Part shown: piece after piece, positions 10,346 to 20,924 of the stretch
How positions within the stretch are numbered: the stretch's first letter is position 1
Layout: every line of letters begins with the position of its first letter
Assembly: GCA_007922305.1 (NCBI GenBank)
Contig: ML677364.1
Coordinates: 14,894,606-14,958,605 of the forward strand
DNA: 64,000 nucleotides
Reading direction: 5' to 3'
DNA from: Dermatemys mawii
Lineage: Eukaryota > Chordata > Testudines > Dermatemydidae
Made by a program: the position numbers and the translations under genes
Notes under the pieces: generated by a model
The model's database searches: none
Seen by the model: the letters and a program-made list of their open reading frames with translations, nothing else
Told to the model about the DNA's origin: nothing

Positions 10346-12119
10346 TAAGTCTCCACAGGGGTTAGGGGCAGGGAGAGGAGAGGATCTTCCCACTAGCCAC
10401 TTCCCTTTACTACACTCCTGAAAAATGCTGTGGGACCTTTTAAACACCCAGCTCATGGAAAAACTACTTCACAGGAATGGGCATGCACGAGATATATTGC
10501 CAGAATGACTTAGCTGGAACTGACACCACCTTAGAAAGGAATGCAGGATGCATCCATACTATCTCAGGAATTCAGCATAAAAGTGGATTACAACGGCCTG
10601 AACCTTATCCATCTTGTAAAGATAATCTCTTCCGTTTAGGGTCTGGAGATAAACTGGTCTGTTTCCAATGGGCATGCAGAAAGTCAAAATATCCAGAAAA
10701 TGGGACCTAACCCAAACACGCAAAAACTTAAAACAGTTTATGTGAAGCAGAAAAAGCATCACATGGGGAACAATTAAATTAAATCTAGGCTTTGGTGGAG
10801 TAAAAGGTGTATTTGGAGGGGAGATACCAATTGCAGAGAAGACAACTATTCACTGGTAACTCCCTGCCTCTGCCATCACCTGACCTTTAACACAAAGGAA
10901 CTGTTTGTTTGAGCATCTCAGCTGATTGCCTCTATGATGGTTTGCCCAAGACAAGGTCTGACAGCAAAGATTAAAAAAAGTACTGTAATGCTAAGGTTTT
11001 ATCACCCACAAATAAAGCTGAAGCTTCTTTTTGACTGCTGGGCACATATGACATGCTCTGTGTCACCACTTAAAGCAGGAAGCCTTCCTTGTCTTGTAGT
11101 GACTGAAGATACTGAGAGATCTTTTGGTATAGTCCTGTTTAGGGCTAGATTTTCAAGAGCACAGCATCCCCAGATGTCAAACTTTTTTCAAAATTAAAAT
11201 CTGGCCCCAGTGGTGAATGCAGAACTCCTTTGAAAATCTGGCCCATGCACTGCAGTAATCCAGTTCTGAGCTGAAAGGTATGAACGACTGGAATGAGGTT
11301 CAGATACTAACGAGAAAATGGCAAACTTCTTTCCCAGGACATATGGAGGAATAAAAGGTTATTTTATAATTGTCCATGGATAGCATTTCATGTAATTTCC
11401 TCTGAAGCAATTAGTACTGGAAACCATGAGGGATCAAGAATGCATCAATTTTGTCTGTCAGTGAGAGGCATAGTGCAATTAGAGCACTTTTTGAAACTGC
11501 TGTGCTGTCTCTTCTCCATACCCACAATATACAAATCTATGAGCTGCAAGTGGTCTCAAGCATAGGAGGAGAGAGCTGGGGTTGGGGAGGGGAAGCTAGC
11601 CCCTCTAATAGAGCAGAAGTTGCAAGCCTTGATGCCCTGACTGACACAGGCTATGCCAATTGCTGGAGAGAGCTGGGAAAATGAATATAAAAATATGACC
11701 TCTGAAGCACTAGGCAAAAGCTATTTCTGAACAAATATAAAGGTTTGACAGGTGGATGAATTGAAGGCCACTGATGAGGGCCAAACAGGCATTCAAATGG
11801 AACTCTGTTCCTGCAAGTGATGGAAGCTCCTTCACTGAACAGGGAGGAACTCGAAATGACAGATCTAGTGGTGGTGACTACATTCCACTACAGAAGCTGG
11901 CATGAGACAACTGATTTAGAGGAGCTCTGGCCTTGGTCATGAGCAAGAAGAGTACAGGCTGAGATGGAGGATTTATTATGATGCATCTCCACAGACGGCA
12001 AATAGCTTGTCTCAAATCCCTAGTTATATTTAATGCCACTCTCCTGTAGCCTTTATGAAAATCACCTCTGATGTTTTTCTCAAATTTGGAGACTCCAGGA
12101 GCACACAAAGTCCAAGGAT
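10346..12119. other. no gene seen
   Basis: Apart from the fold-back at 11142-11244 I recognise nothing. Frames up to about 105 codons look random. Confidence 0.5.
11142..11244. mobile_element. degenerate palindromic fold-back element
   Basis: The left end GGGCTAGATTTTCAAGAGC and right end CCTTTGAAAATCTGGCCC are imperfect inverted copies. A third AAAATCTGGCCCC lies inside. It belongs with the short fold-back repeats at 30711, 41474, 49020, 56793, 57786 and 60610. Confidence 0.6.
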
Positions 12120-12910
12120 AGTGACCACAAACACAAGTACAAAGTCTTATCTGTACTACAAGTTTTATTAAAGCAATAACGTTACCATTACCCATCCATC
12201 TATAAATTCTACAAAAACCTATGCAATGACTAAGGCTGTAGTCATATTCCCATCCTCAAAGATACCCTAGGGTCCCCGATGGAGCCTCTTTTATATTGTT
12301 GTTTTGATCACATCTAACATCTTATCCCGATGCATGAGGATTTTTCTTATCTGTACTTCCACACCCCATGAATATTGGAGTGCCCCATTTTTCATAGGCT
12401 GGTTCTTACTTTTGCTTATTCTTACTAGCATTTATGCACAACATGCATGCTGCAGTCACAACAGGACATTCCATTATCTTACAATCATGATCTTGAACAA
12501 TACCCTGCAGTGTATTGCAATCTAGTTTTTTGTAACATCGGGTACATCTTTTATAGCGATCTTGTGACCTTCCTGGCATAAGGTTATTCCTAGATCACCC
12601 ACTCACGTCAAGCATTCCTAAGCCTGGCCTAGTATGACTAAGCTACAATTTTACATACCCTGGACCTACATACAGGTCTCAGCTTATAGGCCTTGTATTC
12701 CAGCCATGCTTTACTTATATACCTAATACACACTCATCACTCTTAAATAATTGTCAGTCTTACACTTCTATTATCCTGCAATTTAAATCTATTTAGCATA
12801 CATTGAGTATCTATGAAATAGCATATGCCATGATGGTCAATTCAAATAATACGATAAATTTTTGATAAAATGACTTATCTAAGTTTCGTACCCCCTCATA
12901 ATTCCATTTT
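12120..12910 (-). mobile_element. LTR-like repeat, antisense (candidate)
   Basis: A poly(A)-signal complement (TTTTATTAAAGC, about 12161) and a pyrimidine-rich body resemble an LTR family of turtles read in antisense. I see no certain ends or target duplication, so this is a low-confidence call from recall. Confidence 0.35.
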
Positions 12911-14435
12911 TACCCCTCCTTCAGTGGATCTATAAGAAGGATGGTAATATCTGCTACCCAGCCATGAGGGACTATGGTAGGAAGGTCTGCACAGATGCAA
13001 TTAGTAAACAACACTTCAAAGGATTTTTCACAATTTTATTTTTATTTGAAATTTAAACCTAGGAACTGCTGTTCTGAGCTCATTGGCATTTGTTTCCAAT
13101 GCAGTTATTTGCCTCCCATACAGTGATCCAAGACTAAAAACATCTACTGCTTATCCCACATTCTGACAGTATTTCCCTCCCTCGCCCCCTAAAATAATTA
13201 ATATCACAAACAGCTAAAACCAAAAAAAGAAAAACAAATTTACTAACAAGCAGCGCAGGAGAAAGTGAAAACTTTTTTATTCCTTGTAAATCTGTTCCCC
13301 TTACACCTCTGCAAAAACTGCTTTTTTAAAGTTTTAAGCAGAGAAACTTGAATGTGATGATGACTCACTGTAGGAGGAACAGAACTTGCATTAGTCATCT
13401 CATTCTAGACAAAGTTGTGGGCACCAGTCCTGATCGGGCAAAAACTGTGACAGGATGTTTACAGACATTGCCAAGCAGCAGCTTATAATTAGCTCTGTAG
13501 CAGCATACCATGAAATCTTCAGAACTGAAATCCTACACTGTAGTTTTCAGTCTGCAAACCTCTTGCAAGACTTCACCTATCAAAACTTTGCTCATATATG
13601 AAAATCTTTAATTTTATTTTCTATGAATTTTTTGCACTGCGGTAACACTTAGGAGCTCCAGTCATGAACCAGGATGCTACTGTGCTAGGTACTATACTAA
13701 AAGAAGATAGAATTTAAGCTCTTTGAGATAGGATCAAAGTACAAGACAAGGATACAGCCAGACAATGAAGTGAAGAGTTTTCTAAATACAAAAACACACA
13801 CCTATTTGCTGCGTATTCAGTCCTGTTGGATTTAGCATGTTTACAGCCAGAAAACATTGGTGACCAAGACAATTAAGCTTCCTCTAAGACTAATAAAAGA
13901 TAAATCTACATTTCTTTCCTATTGCTCGAGATTTATTTAACTTACCAAGATTATTTGTTCACGTACAAAAGTCTCCCAACAGGCCTTTAAGCAAAAAGAA
14001 TGGACACCCCTTCCAAGGTAGCAATGACATTTTTAAGGTGATGGGGTACCTAAACAAGGAGCAAATAAGCAGTTGTCCATTACCACTTTTCAGCTCCTGA
14101 AGCTGAAGCTCAGAACAGACCATTCCTTCCACAGAACAGAAGTGAAAATGTACACAGGATCCTTTGGCAGAAGCAAACATCCATTCAAGAGGACACCTTT
14201 CTCCAACATATACCTTAGTTTGAACTTCATGTTTCCACATGTGTCTGTGGTGCATGCTGGAACTCAGGTGATGCATCACAAATTATGTCAATCTGCATTA
14301 ATATAGATTCAAGGCTGGACGGAGAAATAGGAATTGTGGCACATTTGGGAACATGACAAACGTATTCACTAAGGACTTGCATCACAAATAAAACAAGCTC
14401 TGGTGCTGATAATGTGGATGGCTTGACAAGAGCAC
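12911..14435. other. no gene seen
   Basis: AT-rich, without recognisable exons or repeats. Overlapping frames at 13959-14306 on both strands carry no family signature. Confidence 0.5.
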
Positions 14436-14454
14436 TTAGGGTATGGTTACACTT

Positions 14455-14556
14455 AAAAGATTATAGCGCTATTGGTTATAGCAGTCCCCTTATACAGTAA
14501 TATGAATAGCGCTATTGTATGTCCACACTGAGATGCTCCAGCGTTATAGCATGGCC
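14455..14556. promoter_or_regulatory. left subterminal palindromes of Harbinger B
   Basis: ATTATAGCGCTATTGG (about 14459), GAATAGCGCTATTG (about 14505) and a half-like GCGTTATAGC (about 14541) share the palindromic core TAGCGCTA. By analogy with vertebrate Harbinger elements these are probable binding sites for the Myb/SANT-like protein and also sit upstream of the transposase gene. Confidence 0.6.
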
Positions 14557-14808
14557 ACATTTGCGGCACTTAATACGGCATTAAGAGCAGCGCATTAGGG
14601 CATGTATCCCACAGTACCCCTCTTCCTGATCTGGCGCAATGCCTTGTGGTGGGGGGGGCGTCACTTGCGGGGCATTCTGTATCCTGTTCCAACTACCCAT
14701 GATGCTTTTTGGCATATCCCAGCAATCCCTGTGTTTCCCTCCACCTCCGGCGCCATCTTTCAAGGGTTTCAGCAAGGCGCGCTCCGTCTTCCATTGTCGT
14801 GTGCTGCA

Positions 14809-16050
14809 ATGAATCCAGAACTGCTGAGAAACATGCTGACGACTGTCGCCAGCACATCTCTGTGTGCAGTGGAGTTAATCCTTGACATGCAGGATGACAG
14901 TGATGAGTATGAAGACGAGATCGAAGCGGTGAATGCGTTTGACACGAAGCTTCTTGTCTCATTAACGGACATGCTCACGGCTGTTGAATGCCGCTTCTGG
15001 GCACGGGAAACGAGCACTGAGTGGTGGGATCGCATCGTCATGCAAGTCTGGGACGACGAGCAGTGGCTGCAAAACTTTCAAATGAGAAGAGCCACTTTCA
15101 TGGGACTGTGCGCTCAACTCGCCCCCGCCCTGCGGCGCAAGGACACCAGACTGAGAGCTGCCCTCCCGGTGGAGAAGCGGGTGGCTATCACGATCTGGAA
15201 GCTGGCTAGACCAGACAGCTACCGATCGGTGGCCAACCAGTTTGGGGTTGGAAAGTCGACCGTTGGAGTTGTGCTGATGCAAGTGTGCAGGGCCATTAAT
15301 CGCATCCTGCTACGAAAAATCGTGACTCTGGATAATGTGCATGACATCGTGGCTGGCTTTGAAGAAATGGGTTTCCCTAACTGTGGAGGGGCGATAGATG
15401 GGACCCATATACCTATTCTGGCGCCCGCCCACCTAGCAGACGAGTACGTTAACTGAAAGGGGTACTTCTCCATGGCTCTCCAGGCGCTTGTGGATCACTG
15501 TGGGCGTTTTACTGACATTAACGCTGGCTGGTCTGGAAAGGTGCAAGACGCACGCATCTTCCGCAACACGGGCCTGTTCATGAAGCTGCAAACCGGGACT
15601 TTTTCCCCAGACCAGAGGATCCCCATAGGGGAAGTGGAAATGCCCATAGTGATTCTTGGTGACCCTGCTTACCCTTTAATGCCCTAGCTCATGAAACCCT
15701 ACACAGGGAGCCTGGACAGCAGTCAGGAAAGGTTCAACTACAGGCTTAGCCGGTGTCAAATGACTGTGGAGTGTGCTTTTGGGCGTCTCAAGGTGCGCTG
15801 GCGCTGTCTTTATGGGAGGCTAGACTTGGCCGAGGGTAGTATCTCCGCGGTTATTTCCGCATGCTGTGCCCTACATAATCTTTGTGCGCGGAAGGGCGAA
15901 GGCTTCACTCAGGCATGGTCCTCGGAGGTTCAACGCCTGGAGGCCACATACGCCCAGCCAGAGAGCAGGGTTCTTGGAGGGGACCAGCACGAGGCTGTTA
16001 GGATCAGGGAAGCCTTGAGGGAGCATTTTGAGGCTGAAAGCCAGCTCTAA
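14809..16050 (+). pseudogene. PIF/Harbinger DDE transposase of element B (HARBI1-like)
   Basis: One continuous frame of 413 residues, interrupted only by TGA at 15454-15456 (codon 216) and TAG at 15685-15687 (codon 293). The start MNPELLRN follows the noncoding left end. Order: acidic patch (about 26-40), conserved WARETSTEWWDRIVMQVWDD (about 64-83), helix-turn-helix SYRSVANQFGVGKSTVG (about 138-153), then GAIDGTHIPI with Asp197, ILGDPAYPL with Asp285 and VECAFGRLKVRW with Glu321. All three catalytic acids remain. Both stops fit single transitions: CGA to TGA where element A has Arg (a CpG decay signature), and TGG to TAG where A has Trp. Members of the family bind the element's ends and excise it. 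A poly(A) signal follows at 16146. This copy cannot make a full protein without readthrough. Confidence 0.94.
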
Positions 16051-16145
16051 AGTGAGGTGCAAATGGAGGGAGGAAGGAAGCGAGCATTCTTTTAAGAGGA
16101 ACAGGCATTTGCTTTTCTGTAGCCTGTAATAATGTATGTACACTT

Positions 16146-16185
16146 AATAAAGAAACCCATTTATTAAGAAGACAATTCATTTATT
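16146..16185. terminator. facing poly(A) signals of Harbinger B
   Basis: AATAAA on + (16146-16151) lies 98 nt after the transposase stop. On -, AATAAA (seen as TTTATT) lies at 16180-16185 and 16160-16165, after the Myb-like gene. If cleavage occurs 10-30 nt beyond each signal, the two transcripts meet or overlap by a few tens of bases. Confidence 0.7.
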
Positions 16186-16274
16186 GAACAGGTACTTCGG
16201 TTGCTGAAAGAAAATATTGTGATGCATGTGAGGGGGAAGCCGGGGGAGGTGCAATGGGGGTGGCATGGGGTCAG

Positions 16275-18111
16275 TCAGAGATCAGAATATGTCTGGGTCT
16301 CTGAGTCTCCTGTGCCCTCACAGTGGCCATGTCCCCCGAACCCCATTTGCGGAGGGCAGTAAGGCATGTTATTAGGGGTTGACTGCACTGGATAATGGTC
16401 TGGGGTTTGGGGATTGTTCAGTGAAGACAGAGGGGTTGGAGGCAGCTGTGGATGGTGATAACCATTTGGCTGATGATAGTGGCCTGGAGGGTACTGAGGC
16501 ACAGAAGGGGAAGGGATTTGGGGCAAATGATAATTGGGGTGGTGGGTGCGGTGCTTCTCCTCCTGAAGGGTGACAATCCGCTGCATAGTCTGCAATTGAA
16601 GCTGCAGTAATGAGAGCAGCTTATCGGTGCTTTTCCAGCGGTGAATTGCGTTCTCCTTCCGCGCCTTCTCCCTCAACTTGCTTTCATTCTCCCTCCACCT
16701 CTGTGCAACTCGATTCTCCATTACAGCCTGTTGCATTACTTGCTGTACAAGATCCTCTTTGCTCCTTCGTGGCCACTTCCTCAGTCGCCTCAGCCTCTCA
16801 GCTGTTGATAAGAGCGATGGCACAGGGCTCAAGGACGACCCTTCTAAAATAAAAAGATACATTTAACAGTGGTTCCCTTGTAAAGAGCAGACATGCATAT
16901 GATTCCCTCGCATTCCCCGCTGCCTGTCCCGCAGCGAGCACAGATACAGCAACGGAGCCCCTGCCATGGTGAGTGCACTCCAGAGGCAAGGGAAATGATT
17001 TTTTCCCTGCCCTAGAAAAGCTGTGCCGGGGGAGGGGGTGAGGAGTGCCGGTACGCTGCAGGAGCCCCACTCTGAGCAGCAGGCAGGGGGAAGGATTTCT
17101 TCCCTGCCCTGAAAAGCTGTGGCGGGGGGGGGGGGGAGGGGTGAGTGCCGGGAAGTGGCAGGAGCCCTACTCTGAACACTGTCCCAACATTCTCCGTAGG
17201 TGTTTGTCCTGGAAGATAATCTCGTTGCTTTGAGTCACTGAGGAACAAAGGGAAGGGATTTTAATGAGATGCGGCTTCCACCCAGGGCCATATGCAGCTT
17301 GCCTATGTGCAGCAATGCTCCCCCCACCCATTGAAGCACAGTGGCAAGGACTAGTGACCGTGACCGGGACGGGGACCACGCTGGCTCTCCCAGGAAACCT
17401 GCGCAGGCGCATTGCAAGCACTCTTATTGAGACCTTTGAAGAGATTACTGATGATGACTACCGCGAGGTTATAGACTGCATCAATGCTCTATTCCACATG
17501 TAGGCAAGCATGCAAGCATCCCTTTCCACCCCAAGCTGCAAGCCTTCCCCATAGAAAAGCAGCTTTACCTCCGCAATCTGCTGCTGAGCTGGCCCCTGCA
17601 ACCGCCGGACGCTGTGGCTGGCTGCCCTCCTGGGTTGAGAAGAGCTCCTGGCTGCATGCGTCCAGGGACTCCTCCGTGCCCTGGGTCGCTGCCGCCTCGT
17701 CCTCATCCTCCTGGTCTTCGTCCTCCTCCTCACCCCCTCTTCACTGGTGGGCTGGGAAGTATCCATAGTGATTGATGGAGTGACCATAGGATCACCACCA
17801 AGTATCGCGTGCAGCTCCTTATAAAATCTGCAAGTCACCAGGGCTGCCCCGGAGCGGCCGTTTGCCTCGCGGGCTTTGCGATACGCATTCCTAAGCTCCT
17901 TTACCTTAACACAGCACTGCAGAGTGTCCCACTCATGGCCTCTTTCTGCCAAGGCCCGTGATATCTGCCCATAGGTATCAAAATTCCTGCGGCTAGACCG
18001 CAGCTGAGACTGAACAGCCTCTTCCTCCCAACAGCTGATGAGGTCCAGCACCTCGTTATTGCTCCATGCTGGAGATCGCCTATTGCGAGGAGGCATGGCA
18101 CGTGGAGTCAT
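16275..18111 (-). pseudogene. Myb/SANT-like (trihelix) protein of Harbinger B, two exons
   Basis: Accessory DNA-binding protein of the element. Translation starts at ATG 18111 (MTPRAMPPRNRRSPAW). The trihelix domain spans about residues 12-100: PAWSNNEVLDLISCWEEE, RALAERGHEWDTLQCCVKVK, EANGRSG, CRFYKELHAILGG. Exon 1 ends at 17569 (GGAG|GTAAAG) and exon 2 starts at 16843 after TTTTATTTTAG. It then encodes a basic KWPRRSK patch, a charged coiled coil (residues QQVMQQAVMENRVAQRW onward) and a Pro/His/Tyr-rich tail to TGA 16275. The splice joins in phase 1, but exon 1 arrives in phase 0 unless one base is added to the G run at 17733-17737 (5 G). With six G the next segment becomes Glu/Asp-rich, as in homologues; in the present frame it is Arg-rich. 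One base loss is thus the sole lesion I see. A sequencing error in the homopolymer is possible. Confidence 0.88.
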
Positions 18112-18113
18112 GA

Positions 18114-18279
18114 TGATCAATCGGAATGATCACCTGCAATGATTCCCTGAGAGCACGCCACGCAATCAATCAGATCAATGAGAATGATCACCTGCAACGA
18201 TTCCCTGAGACCACGCCACGCAATCAATCTGATCAATGAGAATGATCACCTGCAAGGGTTCCCTGAGAGCACGCCACGC
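18114..18279. repeat. 58-bp tandem repeat, 3 units, upstream of Myb-like ATG
   Basis: GATCAATSRGAATGATCACC begins at 18114, 18172 and 18230, giving an exact 58-bp period and nearly three copies. The array ends 2 bp before the Myb-like start codon (18111), so it is that gene's 5' leader or promoter. Each unit holds TGATCA palindromes that may be binding sites. Confidence 0.9.
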
Positions 18280-18454
18280 TTGGCTGGAGCAAACAGGAAG
18301 GGGATTTTTAAATTTCCCTGGAACTTTAAAGGGTGGGTCTGACGTGTGGTCACCTGAGGACAGGACAAAAGAGTTTGCAAGTGATGACCAGAGTGGCTCG
18401 AACGGGAATTATGGGACGGGGTGGAGGTCAATTAATGTGCAGTGCGTGTCCACA

Positions 18455-18620
18455 TTCTCGCTGTAGCGCTACAGCAGGTGCGCTACAGCCCTTATTCTCC
18501 ATGCGGAGGTGGATTAACAATAGCGCTATAACTCAGCGGTTATAGCGCTCTACATGCCTTGCCAGTGTGGATGGGGAGGAGGTTATAGCGCTCGTGGGGG
18601 CTTTATAGCGCTATAAAGTG
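18455..18620. promoter_or_regulatory. right subterminal palindromes of Harbinger B
   Basis: CTGTAGCGCTACAG (about 18460), ACAATAGCGCTATAAC (about 18518), GTTATAGCGCTC twice (about 18538 and 18581) and CTTTATAGCGCTATAAAG (18601-18618) repeat the core TAGCGCT(A). There are more sites than at the left end. They are candidate recognition sites for the element's own proteins. Confidence 0.65.
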
Positions 18621-18640
18621 CCAGTGTAACCAAGCCCTTA

Positions 18641-19373
18641 GTTTAGGAATGAAGGGTTAGGGGTAGAGCGCTTTGAATCACCAGATGAATATCTGACTAG
18701 AGTACACAAGAGTAAGGTAAACAGGAGGTTACAGAATCTGGCACAAGGAGCTCAGCATTTAGTAAGGCTAATGGCAGCTGTTATCCAGAAACCAAAACCA
18801 GTCCTGCTGCATCACAACAACAAATCTGGGAACCAGTTTTGAAGCCATTCAGTTGGGCTGGGTAGATTAAGGCCTAAGATCTAGTGTCCAACCTTCAACT
18901 CACTACCCACATGTCAGAAGTAATTCTATACCAGAGTTTAGTTCCACAAGGTTAAGGCCAGTAAGGACACAGTTGAGAACTGAGGTGACTATCTTCCCCT
19001 AGGGGTGTCAGAGCACATGGTCAGCCAGCATAGGGTTAAAATGTTTGCCATGTTTGTTTCTGGGAAAGTTATTCCCCCCAGAGGTGAGCTTACCACACCT
19101 GATTCTATTCTACATAAGTTTTTATTCTCAGTGAAGGCTTGGGGTTGACACTACTGTATAATGGCACTCATTGCATTGGCATCTGAGCAACTGACGGAAT
19201 CAGGACATTCTCAAAGGCAAAACATCTCACTTACTTGCTGAAATCGACAACTTTTAATAAAGCCTCTCAAAGCATAAGGAATGTATTTTTCCCCCCAATG
19301 GTCTCTATCTGGTTTCCTTTTGTCTAACTACAAAACTGCAGACACAAAGTGCATTTTGCAGATGCTTTTCGTT
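18641..19373. other. no gene seen
   Basis: Apparently unique flank of Harbinger B. No exon or repeat recognised. Confidence 0.5.
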
Positions 19374-20694
19374 GCAGAGTGGATAAAAGTCAATTTTTTT
19401 TGTTTAAAAAAAAAGTATTTTTATTTAAAATCGGATTTTTTTGATAAAATGTTTGAGGTAAAAATCTAAAAATATTGTTTTAATTAAGATACATTATAGC
19501 TCAAAGGTATCATCATGGAATAGGGATTATACATTCTAATTCTATAGTATGAAACAATTTCTTAAACATTGCATTAATATAAGTTTTGTAAATGAGTTCC
19601 AATAGTTCATGGATTAGGGACCCAATCTTATAGGATTCCACAGGCTTGTTCTGTATAGCTTATTTAGGTTAATCTTTCTATCTACCCAGTGGGACTCAGC
19701 GCTCAGTCTAGAACAGGCCTGCACAACATGCGGCCCGGGAGCTACATGTGGCCCACACAGGCTCACTGTGCGGCCCGCGGGGAGTGAGTAGGGTCGGGGC
19801 AAGCCAAGTGGTGGGGTGGGGGGAAGTGGATGTGGGCGGGGTGAGGGTGGGGCTTTTCGGCCCGCAGCTGGGTTTTTTTGCAGTATTATGGCCCTCGCTG
19901 CTTTCCGAGTTGTGCAGGCCTGGTCTAGACGATACAATCAGAAATGCTTAGTTTTGCAGTTCTCAAACTATGGATGTGTCTCCAGAGGTAACATGCTTGT
20001 TAACAGCAAAAATGTTTTTAAAATAAATATATAGAGGTGAGAAATAACAGACCTCAACTCTATTGTCCCTCTGCAAATGTGTACACAGAATTAATCTCTT
20101 ATCTCTCTTTAAAAGTTTCAAAAAGTTCAATGAATAGAAGATTGTTGGGGATGGAATAGATCTGGAGAAGAAGTCTGGAGATAAATGTGAGAAGTCAGGG
20201 ACATATGCTTGTTTTGTTAAAATATTATGTTTGCTGTTGAAGAAAAAACAAACAAACATAATACTTAATGTTGTTTTAGTTAAATAAAGCAATTTAAATG
20301 TCTGTCTGGTGACATTCACCTCCTAATACAGCATGGCAAGACAATCCTCAAAATATTAATGATTAACCTGTTGAACTGGAGACCGTTCGCCTCCGAATGG
20401 CTTCATAAATATCTACTTCAATTACTATGGTAAATGAAATAACCAATCACTGATTTTCTGATATAGCTGAAAAACTAACCTGAAAAGTTTTCAAAATGAA
20501 TCACCATTTAAAAATGTATAGTGTGAATATTCTAAATATGAAACCTACTTGTCTGAATTGTGAAGCATATATATTAAGGTTTAACAACCAACAAGAACGT
20601 ACTTTTTTTTTTTTTTTTTTACATAAAACACATGATTTAATCGAGTCTTCCTCACTAGTAATATAAATAATGATTTAAATCAAATCCACCCTGT
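19374..20694. mobile_element. AT-rich DNA transposon remnant, GTGGAT/ATCCAC ends
   Basis: The left end AGAGTGGATAAAAGTCAATT and right end AATGATTTAAATCAAATCCACCCTG are imperfect inverted repeats of a type I know from turtles (GGTGGATTTGATTTAAATC). The interior is AT-rich, with a poly-T run at 20603-20620 and no coding frame. A hAT miniature (19714-19922) has inserted inside it. Confidence 0.6.
19714..19922. mobile_element. hAT miniature, 209 bp
   Basis: Ends CAGGCCTGCACAAC and GTTGTGCAGGCCTG are perfect inverted repeats. The 8-bp flanks GTCTAGAA and GTCTAGAC agree at 7 of 8 positions, the target duplication length of hAT elements. The interior is GC-rich (CGGCCC repeats). Confidence 0.88.
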
Positions 20695-20924
20695 TACATA
20701 GTGTAAAATCAGAGTGCTTATGCAACTATTACATCCCCCAATGAATATCATAGAGGCACATTCCAACACTGTCTAATGTAAGACTATTTAAAGGGCATAT
20801 ATAGGTAATTGCATCTATGAAAAGCAGGCACACTGGAAGTTCACTCCTTCCAGACAAGCACTACCCAGCTCTTAATACCTCTTACTTATAAAGTTAGGTC
20901 ACAACCACAAAGCAGTCAGGCTAA

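Larger units (their letters stand above)
14439..18637. mobile_element. PIF/Harbinger transposon B, full-length, 4.2 kb
   Basis: Termini GGGTATGGTTACACT (left) and, on the opposite strand, GGGCTTGGTTACACT (right) are flanked by perfect 3-bp duplications TTA (14436-14438 and 18638-18640), the classic TWA target site of PIF/Harbinger. Inside are a DDE transposase (14809-16050, +) and a two-exon Myb/SANT-like gene (18111-16275, -), arranged tail to tail. Relative to element A the whole unit is inverted. The ends and internal palindromes differ from A, so it is a separate family and not a duplicate. It carries few lesions and is probably a young immobile copy. Confidence 0.95.

Noticed and set aside
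14693..15473. Several - strand frames of 84-106 codons
   Set aside because: They are antisense shadows of the Harbinger B transposase.
6098..18637. Domesticated HARBI1/NAIF1 host genes
   Set aside because: Both pairs sit between transposon termini with subterminal repeats and carry stops or shifts, so they are transposon genes rather than conserved host genes.
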